DNA of 64,000 nucleotides. Source: Marinomonas posidonica_A (lineage in GTDB: Bacteria; Pseudomonadota; Gammaproteobacteria; Pseudomonadales; Marinomonadaceae). Position 1 is the first letter of the stretch; each line of letters starts with the position of its first letter. The stretch is taken from positions 17,339 to 81,338 of the forward strand of contig NZ_JBHZSP010000015.1 in assembly GCF_043643765.1 (NCBI RefSeq), read 5' to 3'. The notes under the pieces were generated by a model. That model had not been told where the DNA came from. It searched no databases and worked only from the letters and a program-made list of their open reading frames with translations. The position numbers were made by a program, and so were the translations under genes. Positions 8,224 through 17,098 of this stretch are shown here, one piece after another.

Positions 8224-8965
8224 TGATTTTATCCACGCCTTATTATCGCAGGATTTGAACCAGCTTCATCCTAAACTCAAAGGTGAATCGGCGGAAAACG
8301 CCGTGCGCTTTCGAGTCTATCAAAATAATCTCGTCGTATCTTTGCAAGATGCCTTGGCGGATATTTTCCCCATCACGCAAAAACTCGTTGGTGAGACTTT
8401 TTTTCGCGCCATGGCTCGGGAGTTTTTGCTTCAGCAGCCCCCAACATCGCCGATTATCAGCGAGTATGGCGCGAATTTTTCAGATTTTATTAGGCAATTT
8501 GAGCCAGCTCAAAGTGTCGGCTTTTTACCGGACGTAGCTAGCTTAGAATATCAATTGCTGCAACTGACTCATGCAGCCGAGATAGAGACATTAGATCACC
8601 AATCGATTTCGACAACCTTTGAAAAGACACAAGACCCAAGCCAACTCTTGCTTGAGCTCACACCAAACTGTCAGCTTTTGCATGCCCCGTTCGCGGTTGG
8701 TTCTTTAATAATTGCGAATCAACAGGATGTCTCAAGTAGTCTCATCGACATTAATGAAAGTGAGTACATACTTCTCCACAAAAGCTTTTTGTACGCTAAG
8801 CTTAGTATCATCTCATTTGATCAAGCCTGTTTTATCAAGGCCTTACAAGAAGGCATAACGTTAGCAAACGCCATTCCGGAGTCAGACGATTTTGACCTTG
8901 GTGGCAGCCTAGCCAAACTCATTGAATGGAAGCTCATTCGTAATATTGCTCTGAAGACTGACTAA
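8216..8965 (+). CDS. bufC: BufC/HvfC-family modification partner (DUF2063)
   Basis: Partner protein of the MNIO enzyme, thought to bring precursor and enzyme together. The 249 residues have the DUF2063 N-terminal domain (RFRVYQNNLVVSLQDALADIFPITQKLVGETFFRAMAREFL, about residues 31-71) followed by the PTSPIISEYGANFSDFI block and a second, more variable domain. It overlaps bufB by eight bases, so the two are translationally coupled. No catalytic residues are expected. Assignment rests on the domain and on the operon. Confidence 0.88.
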   Translation: MHNDFIHALLSQDLNQLHPKLKGESAENAVRFRVYQNNLVVSLQDALADIFPITQKLVGETFFRAMAREFLLQQPPTSPIISEYGANFSDFIRQFEPAQSVGFLPDVASLEYQLLQLTHAAEIETLDHQSISTTFEKTQDPSQLLLELTPNCQLLHAPFAVGSLIIANQQDVSSSLIDINESEYILLHKSFLYAKLSIISFDQACFIKALQEGITLANAIPESDDFDLGGSLAKLIEWKLIRNIALKTD

Positions 8966-8978
8966 GAGAAACCACGCT

Positions 8979-9449
8979 ATGCTATCGAGATTATTTAACA
9001 TGGTTGAAACGACCTTTAAAAACATCCCAGAGTCTTTGATTTTATTCATCGCGCGCTTTTCCTTGGCGGCGGTCTTCTGGTTATCGGCCCAAACAAAAAT
9101 AGATGGCTTTGCCATTAACTTTATCACCATGCAATTTCAACTCGGATGGCCGCAGATTACCGATACAACCTATTTCTTATTCGAGCATGAATACGCTTTG
9201 CCATTGTTACCGCCGGTCTTTGCGGCGATAACAGCAACCCTAGCGGAACACGTGCTCGCCGTGTTGGTTCTGATCGGCTTCCTAACCCGTTATGCGGCAC
9301 TCGGGTTGGCTTTGATGACCTTGGTGATTCAACTCTTTGTGTATCCAGATGCCTATGCCACACATGGTACTTGGCTCGCTATTGCCATGCTGCTAATGAA
9401 TCGTGGAGCAGGTGCATTTTCTCTCGATTACTTTATAGAAAAAAGTTAA
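8979..9449 (+). CDS. DoxX-family membrane protein of the bufferin operon
   Basis: Small integral membrane protein of 156 residues with about four hydrophobic helices (residues 20-40, 65-90, 95-115, 120-140) and the DoxX hallmarks RFSLAAVFWLSAQTKIDGF and EHVLAVLVLIGFLTRYAALGLALMTLVIQLF. DoxX proteins often end bufferin operons; a redox or quinone-linked role is suspected, not proven. It starts 13 bases after bufC. An alternative ATG seven codons in (9000) is possible. It converges on the heme oxygenase gene with only 23 bases between them and no visible terminator. Confidence 0.85.
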   Translation: MLSRLFNMVETTFKNIPESLILFIARFSLAAVFWLSAQTKIDGFAINFITMQFQLGWPQITDTTYFLFEHEYALPLLPPVFAAITATLAEHVLAVLVLIGFLTRYAALGLALMTLVIQLFVYPDAYATHGTWLAIAMLLMNRGAGAFSLDYFIEKS

Positions 9450-9472
9450 ACAATTGAAAGTTACATCGCCCA

Positions 9473-10072
9473 CTAGCTAGCGGAAAGTCCTGTCATTTTT
9501 AGAGCTTTCTTATAAAAATCAAAGGCATCTATCGCACCTTTAATTGCCGCACTTTGTTGGCTTTCGGTTAGAGTTAGAGCATCTAGCTGAGCCACGAACT
9601 TACGCCAATGTGGCGCACGTCCATCCGAATGAGCTGCCAGATGTCTTGCGCCACGATCTGCATCAAAATTAAGCTTTTGTGTTTCTTTATATAGGAAAGC
9701 CGCGCCGATATTAGAGCCTTCGCTGCAATATAACCAACCAATTGCTTCGTACATATCTTCTACTTTCGCCAATACTGAAGAATCAACTTCTGGTTTCATA
9801 CCTAGATCCATCAAATCTAATTCCACGGCAGACAAACGAGGTAAGTCAGCTAGTCCAGGAAACAGTTCTTGTAGCTCATTACGGTGATATAGAGGAGCAA
9901 CTGTACAATGAAAAATATGCTGAAGTTTTAAGAACTTGGCATAATTAGTTTCATTTTCAAAAGGTTTTGAAGACATCACCATTTTATCAACGCCATCATG
10001 GTCTGTACGAGTTGAAGCTTTCAAATTCTTAGCAAAAGATATGGCTTCTTTCGTATTTTCTACTGTTTCCAT
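9473..10072 (-). CDS. Biliverdin-producing heme oxygenase
   Basis: Cytosolic heme oxygenase of 199 residues that opens heme to biliverdin, iron and CO. His25 in LKASTRTDHDGVDKMV is the expected proximal heme ligand. The distal helix signature WLYCSEGSNIGAAFLYKE matches the bacterial HemO/BphO group. No phytochrome gene is in the window, so an iron-acquisition role is more likely than chromophore synthesis. The gene lies downstream of the Tad operon and a DUF454 gene on the same strand with gaps of 48 and 86 bases and no obvious terminator, so it could be their last gene. Confidence 0.88.
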   Translation of the reverse strand: METVENTKEAISFAKNLKASTRTDHDGVDKMVMSSKPFENETNYAKFLKLQHIFHCTVAPLYHRNELQELFPGLADLPRLSAVELDLMDLGMKPEVDSSVLAKVEDMYEAIGWLYCSEGSNIGAAFLYKETQKLNFDADRGARHLAAHSDGRAPHWRKFVAQLDALTLTESQQSAAIKGAIDAFDFYKKALKMTGLSAS

Positions 10073-10158
10073 TTATAAATACCTCAATTATAAAAAACAT
10101 CAAACAGATGATATAAATCTGCATCCTGCACATCAACAATAGAATTATTAAGAAAAAA

Positions 10159-10542
10159 TCATATTGATTTAACTTTTTCAGGACGCGACCATATCCATAA
10201 AAAACCTATCAGCATCCCACCCAAAGAAAATATCAAAAAAAATTCATTCACATCATGATAGATAATAATAGAAGCACAAAAAACCATACTGCCTGTTGAT
10301 ATTAATTTACTTTTCCTTGAGATCACCTTGCCATTATTCCAATTATATAAAATCTGGCCAGTATATTTATTAGAATGTAAAAAAGAATTAATTCTTGGAG
10401 AGCCTTTAGCAGAAGCCCAAGCACAAAGTAAAATAAATTCAGCAGCCGGAATCCCAGGCAAGAGGATACCAACAAAAGCCATAACCAAACTTAGGACGGC
10501 TATAATTTGATAAATTAGGTTTCTTCCTTTTTTAATAATCAT
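10159..10542 (-). CDS. YbaN-like DUF454 inner membrane protein
   Basis: A 127-residue membrane protein with a DUF454 pattern: an N-terminal helix with VLSLVMAFVGILLPGIPAAEFILLCAWASAKGSPR followed by two further hydrophobic segments and a basic C-terminus. The function of the family is unknown; in several proteobacteria it accompanies heme or iron genes, and here it sits before the heme oxygenase. It begins 48 bases after the last tad gene. Local base composition is AT-rich compared with the flanking genes. Confidence 0.8.
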   Translation of the reverse strand: MIIKKGRNLIYQIIAVLSLVMAFVGILLPGIPAAEFILLCAWASAKGSPRINSFLHSNKYTGQILYNWNNGKVISRKSKLISTGSMVFCASIIIYHDVNEFFLIFSLGGMLIGFLWIWSRPEKVKSI

Positions 10543-10590
10543 TACATAACTATCCTAACTAACATTTCACCACGATGTTTGTGCCAACTA

Positions 10591-11160
10591 TTAATACTCC
10601 TTTTCATCATCAACACCCACTTCCTTGGAAAGCGTTTCATCTAGCTCTACTGAATGATGAACCATGCGATTTACTGCGATAGATTCCACTAATTTATCAC
10701 CCAATAAACCACTATTCATCGTTAAATCAGTGGTCATTCTACATAATTGAACAACAACAAAAGACTGACTTTTGACGTCTTCATCTTCCTCAGGGATTTC
10801 GCCAATATACTTACCCCCTTGATAGTTTTCCGTGCAAATATCCTCTAATTCGCCTCTATAGATAGGTCTCCAGTCCATCGAACGATCTAAATTCACCTTG
10901 GATACCACTAAGCTATAGTCACCTAGAACATCAGCTGGCAAAACTGAGTCAATTAAGTAATCAAAACTTTTTTGGTTGAGCTTTGACTGTTGGGATAATA
11001 TTGAGGCAAGATTATGCGAAGACTGCTCAAAAAGACCTCGAATACGATTAATACTATACAAGTCAGCACTAATCAGTAGCACTCCAATTAAGAGGGGTAA
11101 AAACAACGCTATTTCAATTGCGGAACTGCCTCTATCTTGTTTGATAAATGGCACCATCAT
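10591..11160 (-). CDS. tadF: TadE/TadF-like pseudopilin (second copy)
   Basis: A 189-residue protein with an N-terminal prepilin-like segment, RGSSAIEIALFLPLLIG, where the prepilin peptidase would cut after the glycine, leaving Glu5 of the mature protein as in TadE/TadF pseudopilins. One transmembrane helix (about residues 11-35) is followed by a periplasmic domain and an acidic tail. It overlaps the preceding tadE by four bases and is the distal gene of the Tad locus. It may cap or prime the Flp pilus. TadE versus TadF is assigned by position rather than by a decisive motif. Confidence 0.78.
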   Translation of the reverse strand: MMVPFIKQDRGSSAIEIALFLPLLIGVLLISADLYSINRIRGLFEQSSHNLASILSQQSKLNQKSFDYLIDSVLPADVLGDYSLVVSKVNLDRSMDWRPIYRGELEDICTENYQGGKYIGEIPEEDEDVKSQSFVVVQLCRMTTDLTMNSGLLGDKLVESIAVNRMVHHSVELDETLSKEVGVDDEKEY

Positions 11161-11648
11161 GAATCTGCGACTCCAATTAGATCCCCTAATATATATCGAT
11201 ACTCATGCTGAAAAGAGTCACCTAATCCGAACATAGAAGGTAATGGCGTCATAAATTTTTCCTTCAAAAAGATAGTGAAATTTAATATGGGAATTTTTTT
11301 AGAGTCTTTATCTTCTTCTTGTTCCCCAGCAAATTCATTCAAATTTGAAAAGGCTTGCAATTCTACTTCTATGTTCTCATCACCTAAAAAATCAAAAGAA
11401 TATAACACTATATTCTCCGTGACAATTTCCTTTATTCTTTCTTCTCCAATCGAATAAAAACCTATATCAGATCGAAAGTTCTGCATTGCTTTTTCTAATG
11501 AAAAACTAGTAATAGAGACAATCAATGCTATTCTTGCCAGTTCGAAAAACATCATAATAATAAATAGTAAAACAGGAAAGCTTAATGCAACCTCAATCGA
11601 AACAACGGCATTTTTTCTCTTTATAAAATCAAGCAATGGCATCTTCAT
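11157..11648 (-). CDS. tadE: TadE-like pseudopilin
   Basis: A 163-residue minor pilin-like protein. The N-terminus KNAVVSIEVALSFPVLLFIIMMFFELARIAL matches TadE-like proteins: a hydrophobic helix with the conserved glutamate. The remainder is a periplasmic domain. The start codon overlaps the tadD stop by one base, and the stop overlaps the next pseudopilin gene by four bases, so all three are translationally coupled. The usual cleavage glycine is not obvious here (KNAVVSIE), so processing by the prepilin peptidase is uncertain. Confidence 0.78.
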   Translation of the reverse strand: MKMPLLDFIKRKNAVVSIEVALSFPVLLFIIMMFFELARIALIVSITSFSLEKAMQNFRSDIGFYSIGEERIKEIVTENIVLYSFDFLGDENIEVELQAFSNLNEFAGEQEEDKDSKKIPILNFTIFLKEKFMTPLPSMFGLGDSFQHEYRYILGDLIGVADS

Positions 11649-12508
11649 TAAACGTCATCCTTTAATGAAAGCGGTGTATTGGTTAAAGATAAAATCTCAG
11701 CCGCTACAGGTGAACCATTTTGAATACGTGTTCTAGCAGACACATAGCGTGATAGGATTTTTTCAGCTTTGTCGCGAGCGATTGAATTCACTAACAACTC
11801 CCTCGCCATGTCTTCCCTATCATACAAAACGTAAGCCAATGCCAGATTAAGACGAGTAGAAATATTCTCGCTATTACGTTTCGTTTTTAAGAGACTAATC
11901 GCCTTTTGATACTCTTGTGAGGCCATCCAAGACAAAGACAAATTGTTCACTACTAATTCATTGGACGGCGCGATATCTAGAGCCTGTTGAAACAAACTGC
12001 GAGCTTTATCTTTATTGCCATTCATACTGGCAATAACACCTAATCCATTAAGAGCTGGAACACTTCTAGCGTTTGCCTCTAATGCACAATTAAACTGTTC
12101 CGTAGCTTTCGTTAACTGCACCGTTCCAAGGTACGCTCTACCTAACCCACTACATATAGCTTGCTGCTGAGACTCAGTTACCTTTTCTCCCAACTCTTCT
12201 TTCGCTCTTTGATACAAGCCAATAACATCAGATCCAGGAATCACATAGGCTGCAATGCTCGCGTATTCCAATAAAAACGGCCCTTCAAGCTGCCCCTTTC
12301 CATCCATGGTGGCATAGACTTCATAAGCTGCGTTTAAACGACCATTATCTCGTAAAAGATGAGCAAGCTTTAATGCTTCATTCGCATCCTTGCCTTCAAG
12401 AGAAGCCTCATCAAATGAGGCATTGCCTGCCTGATAAACGTTTTTCCCAGCACAACCAACAAGCACAAAAACAAGGGATAACAAAACAAGGTAACGACTT
12501 TTTTTCAC
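11648..12508 (-). CDS. tadD: TadD-like TPR lipoprotein
   Basis: Outer-membrane lipoprotein of 286 residues needed for assembly or stability of the Tad secretin. Signal peptide with lipid cysteine at residue 19 (LVFVLVGC). The mature part is a series of tetratricopeptide repeats, clearest from about residue 150 (ALNGLGVIASMNGNKDKARSLFQQALDIAPSNELVVNNLSLSW). Expected partner: the secretin encoded upstream in the same operon. It lies 29 bases after tadC. Confidence 0.85.
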   Translation of the reverse strand: MKKSRYLVLLSLVFVLVGCAGKNVYQAGNASFDEASLEGKDANEALKLAHLLRDNGRLNAAYEVYATMDGKGQLEGPFLLEYASIAAYVIPGSDVIGLYQRAKEELGEKVTESQQQAICSGLGRAYLGTVQLTKATEQFNCALEANARSVPALNGLGVIASMNGNKDKARSLFQQALDIAPSNELVVNNLSLSWMASQEYQKAISLLKTKRNSENISTRLNLALAYVLYDREDMARELLVNSIARDKAEKILSRYVSARTRIQNGSPVAAEILSLTNTPLSLKDDV

Positions 12509-12537
12509 GTATTTCTACTCCAAAAAGGCAAGCATGA

Positions 12538-13491
12538 CTAGCTGCCTAGTAAGCGAATAATTCGAACCATGGCTGGCGTTCCCATCATGGCAATAACTGG
12601 TGGTAGGATAAATGCCATTAGCGGGACACTGAGTTGCGCTGGAAGCTTTCCAGCTTTCTCTTCTAAATCCAAGATAAGACTTTTTCGACTTTCTTCAGAA
12701 ATGGTTCTAAGTGCCTGAGACAAAGGCGTTCCGTATCGTTCCGCTTGAATCAGTGTAGACACCATCGCCTCAACATTATCCACTCCGCAGCGTTCGGAAA
12801 GATTTAATAAGGCTTTTGATCTATCACTGAGTAATTGAAACTCGGCATAGGTATAACCGATTTCTTCAGCGAGTTCAGGGGCAGAAAACACTAACTCTTT
12901 AGAAACCGTGTTGAAGATTCGGCCAAGAGGTAAACCCGCTTCAGCACAAATCACCATCAAATCTAAGGCATCAGGTAAGCTACTGGATAAACGCCCCCCT
13001 CGACTTGCGGCACGCATCTTCACCCATATTTCTGACAAGAAAGAACAGAGGAAAAGAATCATCAGACTACCAGCTAAGCCATTTAGGCCCATACGTTCAC
13101 CAGACTCCAAAACGCCAAATAGATAGGTCAAAATTCCGATGACACCCAACAAATACTTGCTAATCGTATAGAGCCCTAATGATTCTTTACGGCGATACCC
13201 TGCCATAGAAAGCAATTTTCGAGTTGCGAAACGGTCATTTTCTGTACCAGATAGCTCTAAACCCACTTTTTCCAATGGTGCTAGAAATGTATAAAGCCGA
13301 CTTTTATTAGCATCTTTACCATATAAGATAACATCTACGTCTAGGGTTTCTTTGTCATCCTTAGAAGACGTTTTATTCAATATTTCATTAAGCGTTTTTG
13401 GCTTCGTACGGAAGTACGCGCCTAAGAAAACAAGGCCAGCAGCAAGCAGCATTAGAGCAATCAGTGCCGAGATTAAGATTTCATTATTCAT
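12538..13491 (-). CDS. tadC: TadC, inner-membrane platform protein
   Basis: Type II secretion F-domain protein of 317 residues that with TadB forms the platform of the Tad pilus machine. The T2SSF domain is at about residues 160-290 (DLMVICAEAGLPLGRIFNTVSKE, then YGTPLSQALRTISEESR), between hydrophobic segments near the N-terminus, around residues 105-150 and at the C-terminus. It overlaps tadB by four bases. Confidence 0.9.
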   Translation of the reverse strand: MNNEILISALIALMLLAAGLVFLGAYFRTKPKTLNEILNKTSSKDDKETLDVDVILYGKDANKSRLYTFLAPLEKVGLELSGTENDRFATRKLLSMAGYRRKESLGLYTISKYLLGVIGILTYLFGVLESGERMGLNGLAGSLMILFLCSFLSEIWVKMRAASRGGRLSSSLPDALDLMVICAEAGLPLGRIFNTVSKELVFSAPELAEEIGYTYAEFQLLSDRSKALLNLSERCGVDNVEAMVSTLIQAERYGTPLSQALRTISEESRKSLILDLEEKAGKLPAQLSVPLMAFILPPVIAMMGTPAMVRIIRLLGS

Positions 13492-14474
13492 CGAATGACT
13501 CGCCTAATCATAAAGTGTGTAATCCCTAATCCCAGAGCCACGCTACCAAAGGCATACATCAAAACACTGTTTCCCGTTGGATCGTTTAACAGAAATTGAA
13601 AGTCTTTCGGAGAATTGAAATACATATAAGCAAGTGACAAAGGCGCCAATGTAGCCACAATCATAGCCGACGCTCTTACTTCCGATGTCTTAGCCCGAAT
13701 TTTAAGAGCAAGCTCTTGGCGCTCACGTAATGTCGTTGACAAACGCTCTAACGTATCACTCAAGCGGCCACCTGTTTCTTGGTTAATAATTAAAATCACC
13801 ACAAAGAAACGGTATTCATTCAGCGGCACACGCTTCGCTGAGTCCTGCATAGCTTGACGCATAGGAACACCCAATTGCAGCCAACTATCAATAAGCGAAA
13901 ATTCTTTTGCTAAAGGTCCCGGTAAACTATCAGATACTAAATTAAAGGCATTCGTCACAGGCACACCGGCTCTTGCGATACGCACAATGGAATCGATAGC
14001 CTGAGGTAGGTTCTGCCGAAACTCAGTTAAATGCTTCGTCATCGCACTGCGATAAATTAAAAAGACCAAAAGCCCAAAGAACAACACAGCAAGACACAAG
14101 CTAAGACCCACCGGAGAATCACTGTCTTTACCTAGGGTGAAGCCAAGAAAAAGGCACGGTGCCAATAAAAGCCCTCCCCTAGATAACCAATTTTTTTGCC
14201 AGCCAAGCAGCGATAAATTCACCCAGAAACGGTCAATAAAGCCACCAACTACTGGCAATTTTGCTAGCCGTAATTCATCAATTTGACGACTAAGATCATC
14301 AGATGCTGCTGATACGATCGCTGTATCACCTAATACTTGGCTTTTTAAGGTAAGCAAAAAAGCAACAGCTTCTTTTTCTTTACGACGTTTGCCATTGATA
14401 CTTCTTAGAAACAAAAAGAAAAAGACAATCGAGAGAAACACCACTAAGGAAAGTAAATTAACCGCGTCACTCAT
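13488..14474 (-). CDS. tadB: TadB, inner-membrane platform protein
   Basis: Second T2SSF-domain platform protein, 328 residues. Hydrophobic helices at residues 5-25, about 100-140 and at the C-terminus; the F domain at about residues 155-280 has LPQAIDSIVRIARAGVPVTNAF and NQETGGRLSDTLERLSTTLRER, the usual TadB motifs. It directly abuts tadA and overlaps tadC by four bases. The paired TadB-TadC arrangement is standard for Tad loci. Confidence 0.9.
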   Translation of the reverse strand: MSDAVNLLSLVVFLSIVFFFLFLRSINGKRRKEKEAVAFLLTLKSQVLGDTAIVSAASDDLSRQIDELRLAKLPVVGGFIDRFWVNLSLLGWQKNWLSRGGLLLAPCLFLGFTLGKDSDSPVGLSLCLAVLFFGLLVFLIYRSAMTKHLTEFRQNLPQAIDSIVRIARAGVPVTNAFNLVSDSLPGPLAKEFSLIDSWLQLGVPMRQAMQDSAKRVPLNEYRFFVVILIINQETGGRLSDTLERLSTTLRERQELALKIRAKTSEVRASAMIVATLAPLSLAYMYFNSPKDFQFLLNDPTGNSVLMYAFGSVALGLGITHFMIRRVIR

Positions 14475-15848
14475 CTATACAGTCTCCTCAAAAAAGTGAG
14501 CGTGACTAGTATAGAAGTTAGGGCGCTGACCAGAAGAAACAAACTCGCCAATAACCTTGCCTTGCGAATCAACCGCATCAGTCCGAAAAGCGAATAATTC
14601 TTGAGTCTGAATCACGTCATCTTCCATCCCACAGACTTCGGTAATAGAGACGATTCGACGCGACCCATCACGCATACGCTCAACTTGAACAATTAAGTTA
14701 ACTGCGCTGGCAATTTGGCGACGAATGGCTTCAATAGGCAGTTGCATACTGGCCATCATCACCATGTTTTCCAAACGCATAATGGCATCACGGGGAGTGT
14801 TCGAGTGGACAGTACAAAGTGAGCCATCATGGCCTGTGTTCATAGCTTGCAGCATATCGAAACTTTCACCACCACGAACCTCACCCAAGATGATACGATC
14901 AGGTCGCATACGCAAGGCGTTACGAACCAAATCCCGCTGATCAATTTGGCCTGTCCCTTCAGCACTGACTGGGCGAGTCTCAAGGCGAACAACATGTATC
15001 TGTTGAAGTTGTAGTTCGGCAGCATCTTCTATTGTGATAATGCGATCTTCGTCGCTTATTTTCTGAGACAACGCGTTTAAAAGTGTGGTTTTACCAGACC
15101 CTGTTCCACCAGACACGATAATGTTCAACTTGCTCTGCATAGCCCGACGCAATACATCCACCATGTCACGGGACATAGCGCCACGACTGGATAAATCTTC
15201 TAATGACATACTACGACGCATAAATTTACGAATAGAAATCGTTGTACCATCAATTGCCAGTGGGTAAGTAATAATATTAACTCGGCTACCATCTGCTAAA
15301 CGCGCATCGACCATAGGTTGCGTCTCATCGATTCGACGACCAACTGCAGCTGCAATACGTTGAGCAATATTTAAAACATGCTCTTCATCAATAAAGCGTA
15401 CATTTGACAGCTCTAACTTACCGTAACGCTCAACAAAAACCTGTCCAGCACCATTCACCAATATGTCATTAACAGAATCATCCGTAAGCAAAGGTTCAAT
15501 AGGACCAATGCCCACCATTTCATGAAACATGTCTTTACAGACAGATGCCTCTTCCTCAAGCGACAGCTGTAAACGGTGCTCATCACAAATGCTACGAATC
15601 ATAATATCAATCTGATTGCGCAAACGATCATGACTCAAAGAAGCCGCTTTCACTGGGTCGATTTGCTCGTACAAATAATTACGGATCAATCGCTTATTCT
15701 TGGCGTTTAAAGTATCTGAATTATCAACAAACGCAGCGCGAGATACTTTACGTGCAGTATCTTCTTTCGGCTGAGCATCACTCGATTGAGAATGAGACTT
15801 TGCCTGAACATGCGTTTTTTTAGACGTTGCTTTAATAATCACCGTCAA
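14475..15848 (-). CDS. tadA: TadA/CpaF secretion ATPase
   Basis: Hexameric type II/IV secretion ATPase, 457 residues, that powers Flp pilus extension and probably retraction. Walker A GGTGSGKTT is at residues 247-255 (Lys253). The Walker B region RIILGEVRGGE and the Asp/His boxes (TIEDAAELQLQQ, NTGHDGSLCTVHSN) are intact. The first 60 residues are variable and polar. It overlaps the upstream tadZ by four bases and abuts tadB. All motifs suggest a working enzyme. Confidence 0.95.
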   Translation of the reverse strand: MTVIIKATSKKTHVQAKSHSQSSDAQPKEDTARKVSRAAFVDNSDTLNAKNKRLIRNYLYEQIDPVKAASLSHDRLRNQIDIMIRSICDEHRLQLSLEEEASVCKDMFHEMVGIGPIEPLLTDDSVNDILVNGAGQVFVERYGKLELSNVRFIDEEHVLNIAQRIAAAVGRRIDETQPMVDARLADGSRVNIITYPLAIDGTTISIRKFMRRSMSLEDLSSRGAMSRDMVDVLRRAMQSKLNIIVSGGTGSGKTTLLNALSQKISDEDRIITIEDAAELQLQQIHVVRLETRPVSAEGTGQIDQRDLVRNALRMRPDRIILGEVRGGESFDMLQAMNTGHDGSLCTVHSNTPRDAIMRLENMVMMASMQLPIEAIRRQIASAVNLIVQVERMRDGSRRIVSITEVCGMEDDVIQTQELFAFRTDAVDSQGKVIGEFVSSGQRPNFYTSHAHFFEETV

Positions 15849-17083
15849 TGCCTCCTAAACGTCAAAGAGGGGTTTTTATTCGGCTTTAGAGCATCAATAA
15901 TGCGCTGAAATAGGTTCGATGATTTTTTATGATCGACATCTGGCGTTCTTCCGCACGCCAAATCCGCCAACTTTAACAAAGGCACTTCTAGCTCTGGACT
16001 AGAAGCAAAAGAGACTTTACCTTCCAACAAAGAAGCGTTAATTTTCACACCCACATTTGGAAGAGTGACGTCGATCTTACGACCAATAAAATCCTCAAAT
16101 GCTTTTTGCGTTATAACTGGCTTTCCAATATTACGAGCGTCATTATGTACCAATAAAATCCGCTGACCTGAACTTTCGTCACCCAATTCTTTCAGCAGTC
16201 GAAGCGTGTTACGAGCATCTGTCACTGTAAAATCAGTAACGATAATTCGAGTCTGTGCATGTAATAAAACCTCAAGAGAACCATAAGGTTTGGCGGCAGG
16301 AAGATCCCATACCACTTGATTAAACATACGGCACAAACAGCCACCCAATTCTAAAACTTGAACGCTTTCTTCAAGTTTCTGGGCATAGAAGTCTGGTTGC
16401 TGAGCAACCATAAACAAACGCTCATCTGTTTTTCCAATAGAACGGCGCAGCAATCTTGTATCAATAACATCAGCACTTAATGCGCCAGCTAACCCAGCAT
16501 CGCCTTCATGGCCAAGCATCAGAGCCGCATTGCCATTTTTTCGATCGAAGTCGACTAAAGAAGTCATCAGATGACGCTTCTCAGATAAAAGCTTCGCCAA
16601 GCCAACGCTTACTAAGGTCACCCCAGTCCCGCCAGAAGAACCTGTCACCGCAATGGTCCTTCCTGTTAGCGACTCTTCACGAGCCCCTTTCTCAGACCCT
16701 TGAATCGTGCTGGCCAACATATCCAGCGGTATCGGCTTGGCCAAATAATCAAACATGCCATTGGCAAGTAAGGCTCGATAAAGATCGACATTTTGCTTCG
16801 TACCAAATGGGACAATGTTACACGCAGGACCACAGATAGACGCCAAGTCTGCTAATGCTTCCAGTGGTGATGATTCCGTATCAATATCAACAAACAACAA
16901 CGACGGAACTGGATGATTTTTCACCCAATCAATGGCCTTGGCCACGCCTCCAGAAAGGGCCAGTTTTTCTGAAAAACCAAGTCGAACTAAGTTGTCTGCA
17001 AACTCTTTTACAGCAATTTGATCTGTTGTAAAAAGTACAAGAGGTTGCAGCCCTTCGATCTCTTTATGATTGCTATCACTCAT
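15845..17083 (-). CDS. tadZ: TadZ/CpaE localisation ATPase
   Basis: ParA/MinD-like protein of 412 residues that places the Tad machine in the cell. Residues 10-130 resemble a receiver-like atypical domain. The ATPase domain starts near residue 142 with a deviant Walker A, GSSGGTGVT at 148-156, in which the usual lysine is replaced (Val155), as known for TadZ proteins. Later motifs VDFDRKNGNAAL and DLPAA are present. It is translationally coupled to tadA by a four-base overlap and follows cpaD by 15 bases. Confidence 0.88.
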   Translation of the reverse strand: MSDSNHKEIEGLQPLVLFTTDQIAVKEFADNLVRLGFSEKLALSGGVAKAIDWVKNHPVPSLLFVDIDTESSPLEALADLASICGPACNIVPFGTKQNVDLYRALLANGMFDYLAKPIPLDMLASTIQGSEKGAREESLTGRTIAVTGSSGGTGVTLVSVGLAKLLSEKRHLMTSLVDFDRKNGNAALMLGHEGDAGLAGALSADVIDTRLLRRSIGKTDERLFMVAQQPDFYAQKLEESVQVLELGGCLCRMFNQVVWDLPAAKPYGSLEVLLHAQTRIIVTDFTVTDARNTLRLLKELGDESSGQRILLVHNDARNIGKPVITQKAFEDFIGRKIDVTLPNVGVKINASLLEGKVSFASSPELEVPLLKLADLACGRTPDVDHKKSSNLFQRIIDALKPNKNPSLTFRRH

Positions 17084-17098
17084 CGTGCATTCCCCGGT

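Noticed and set aside
10073..10158. Fur box before the heme oxygenase gene
   Set aside because: The best match agrees with the consensus at only about 9 of 14 positions.
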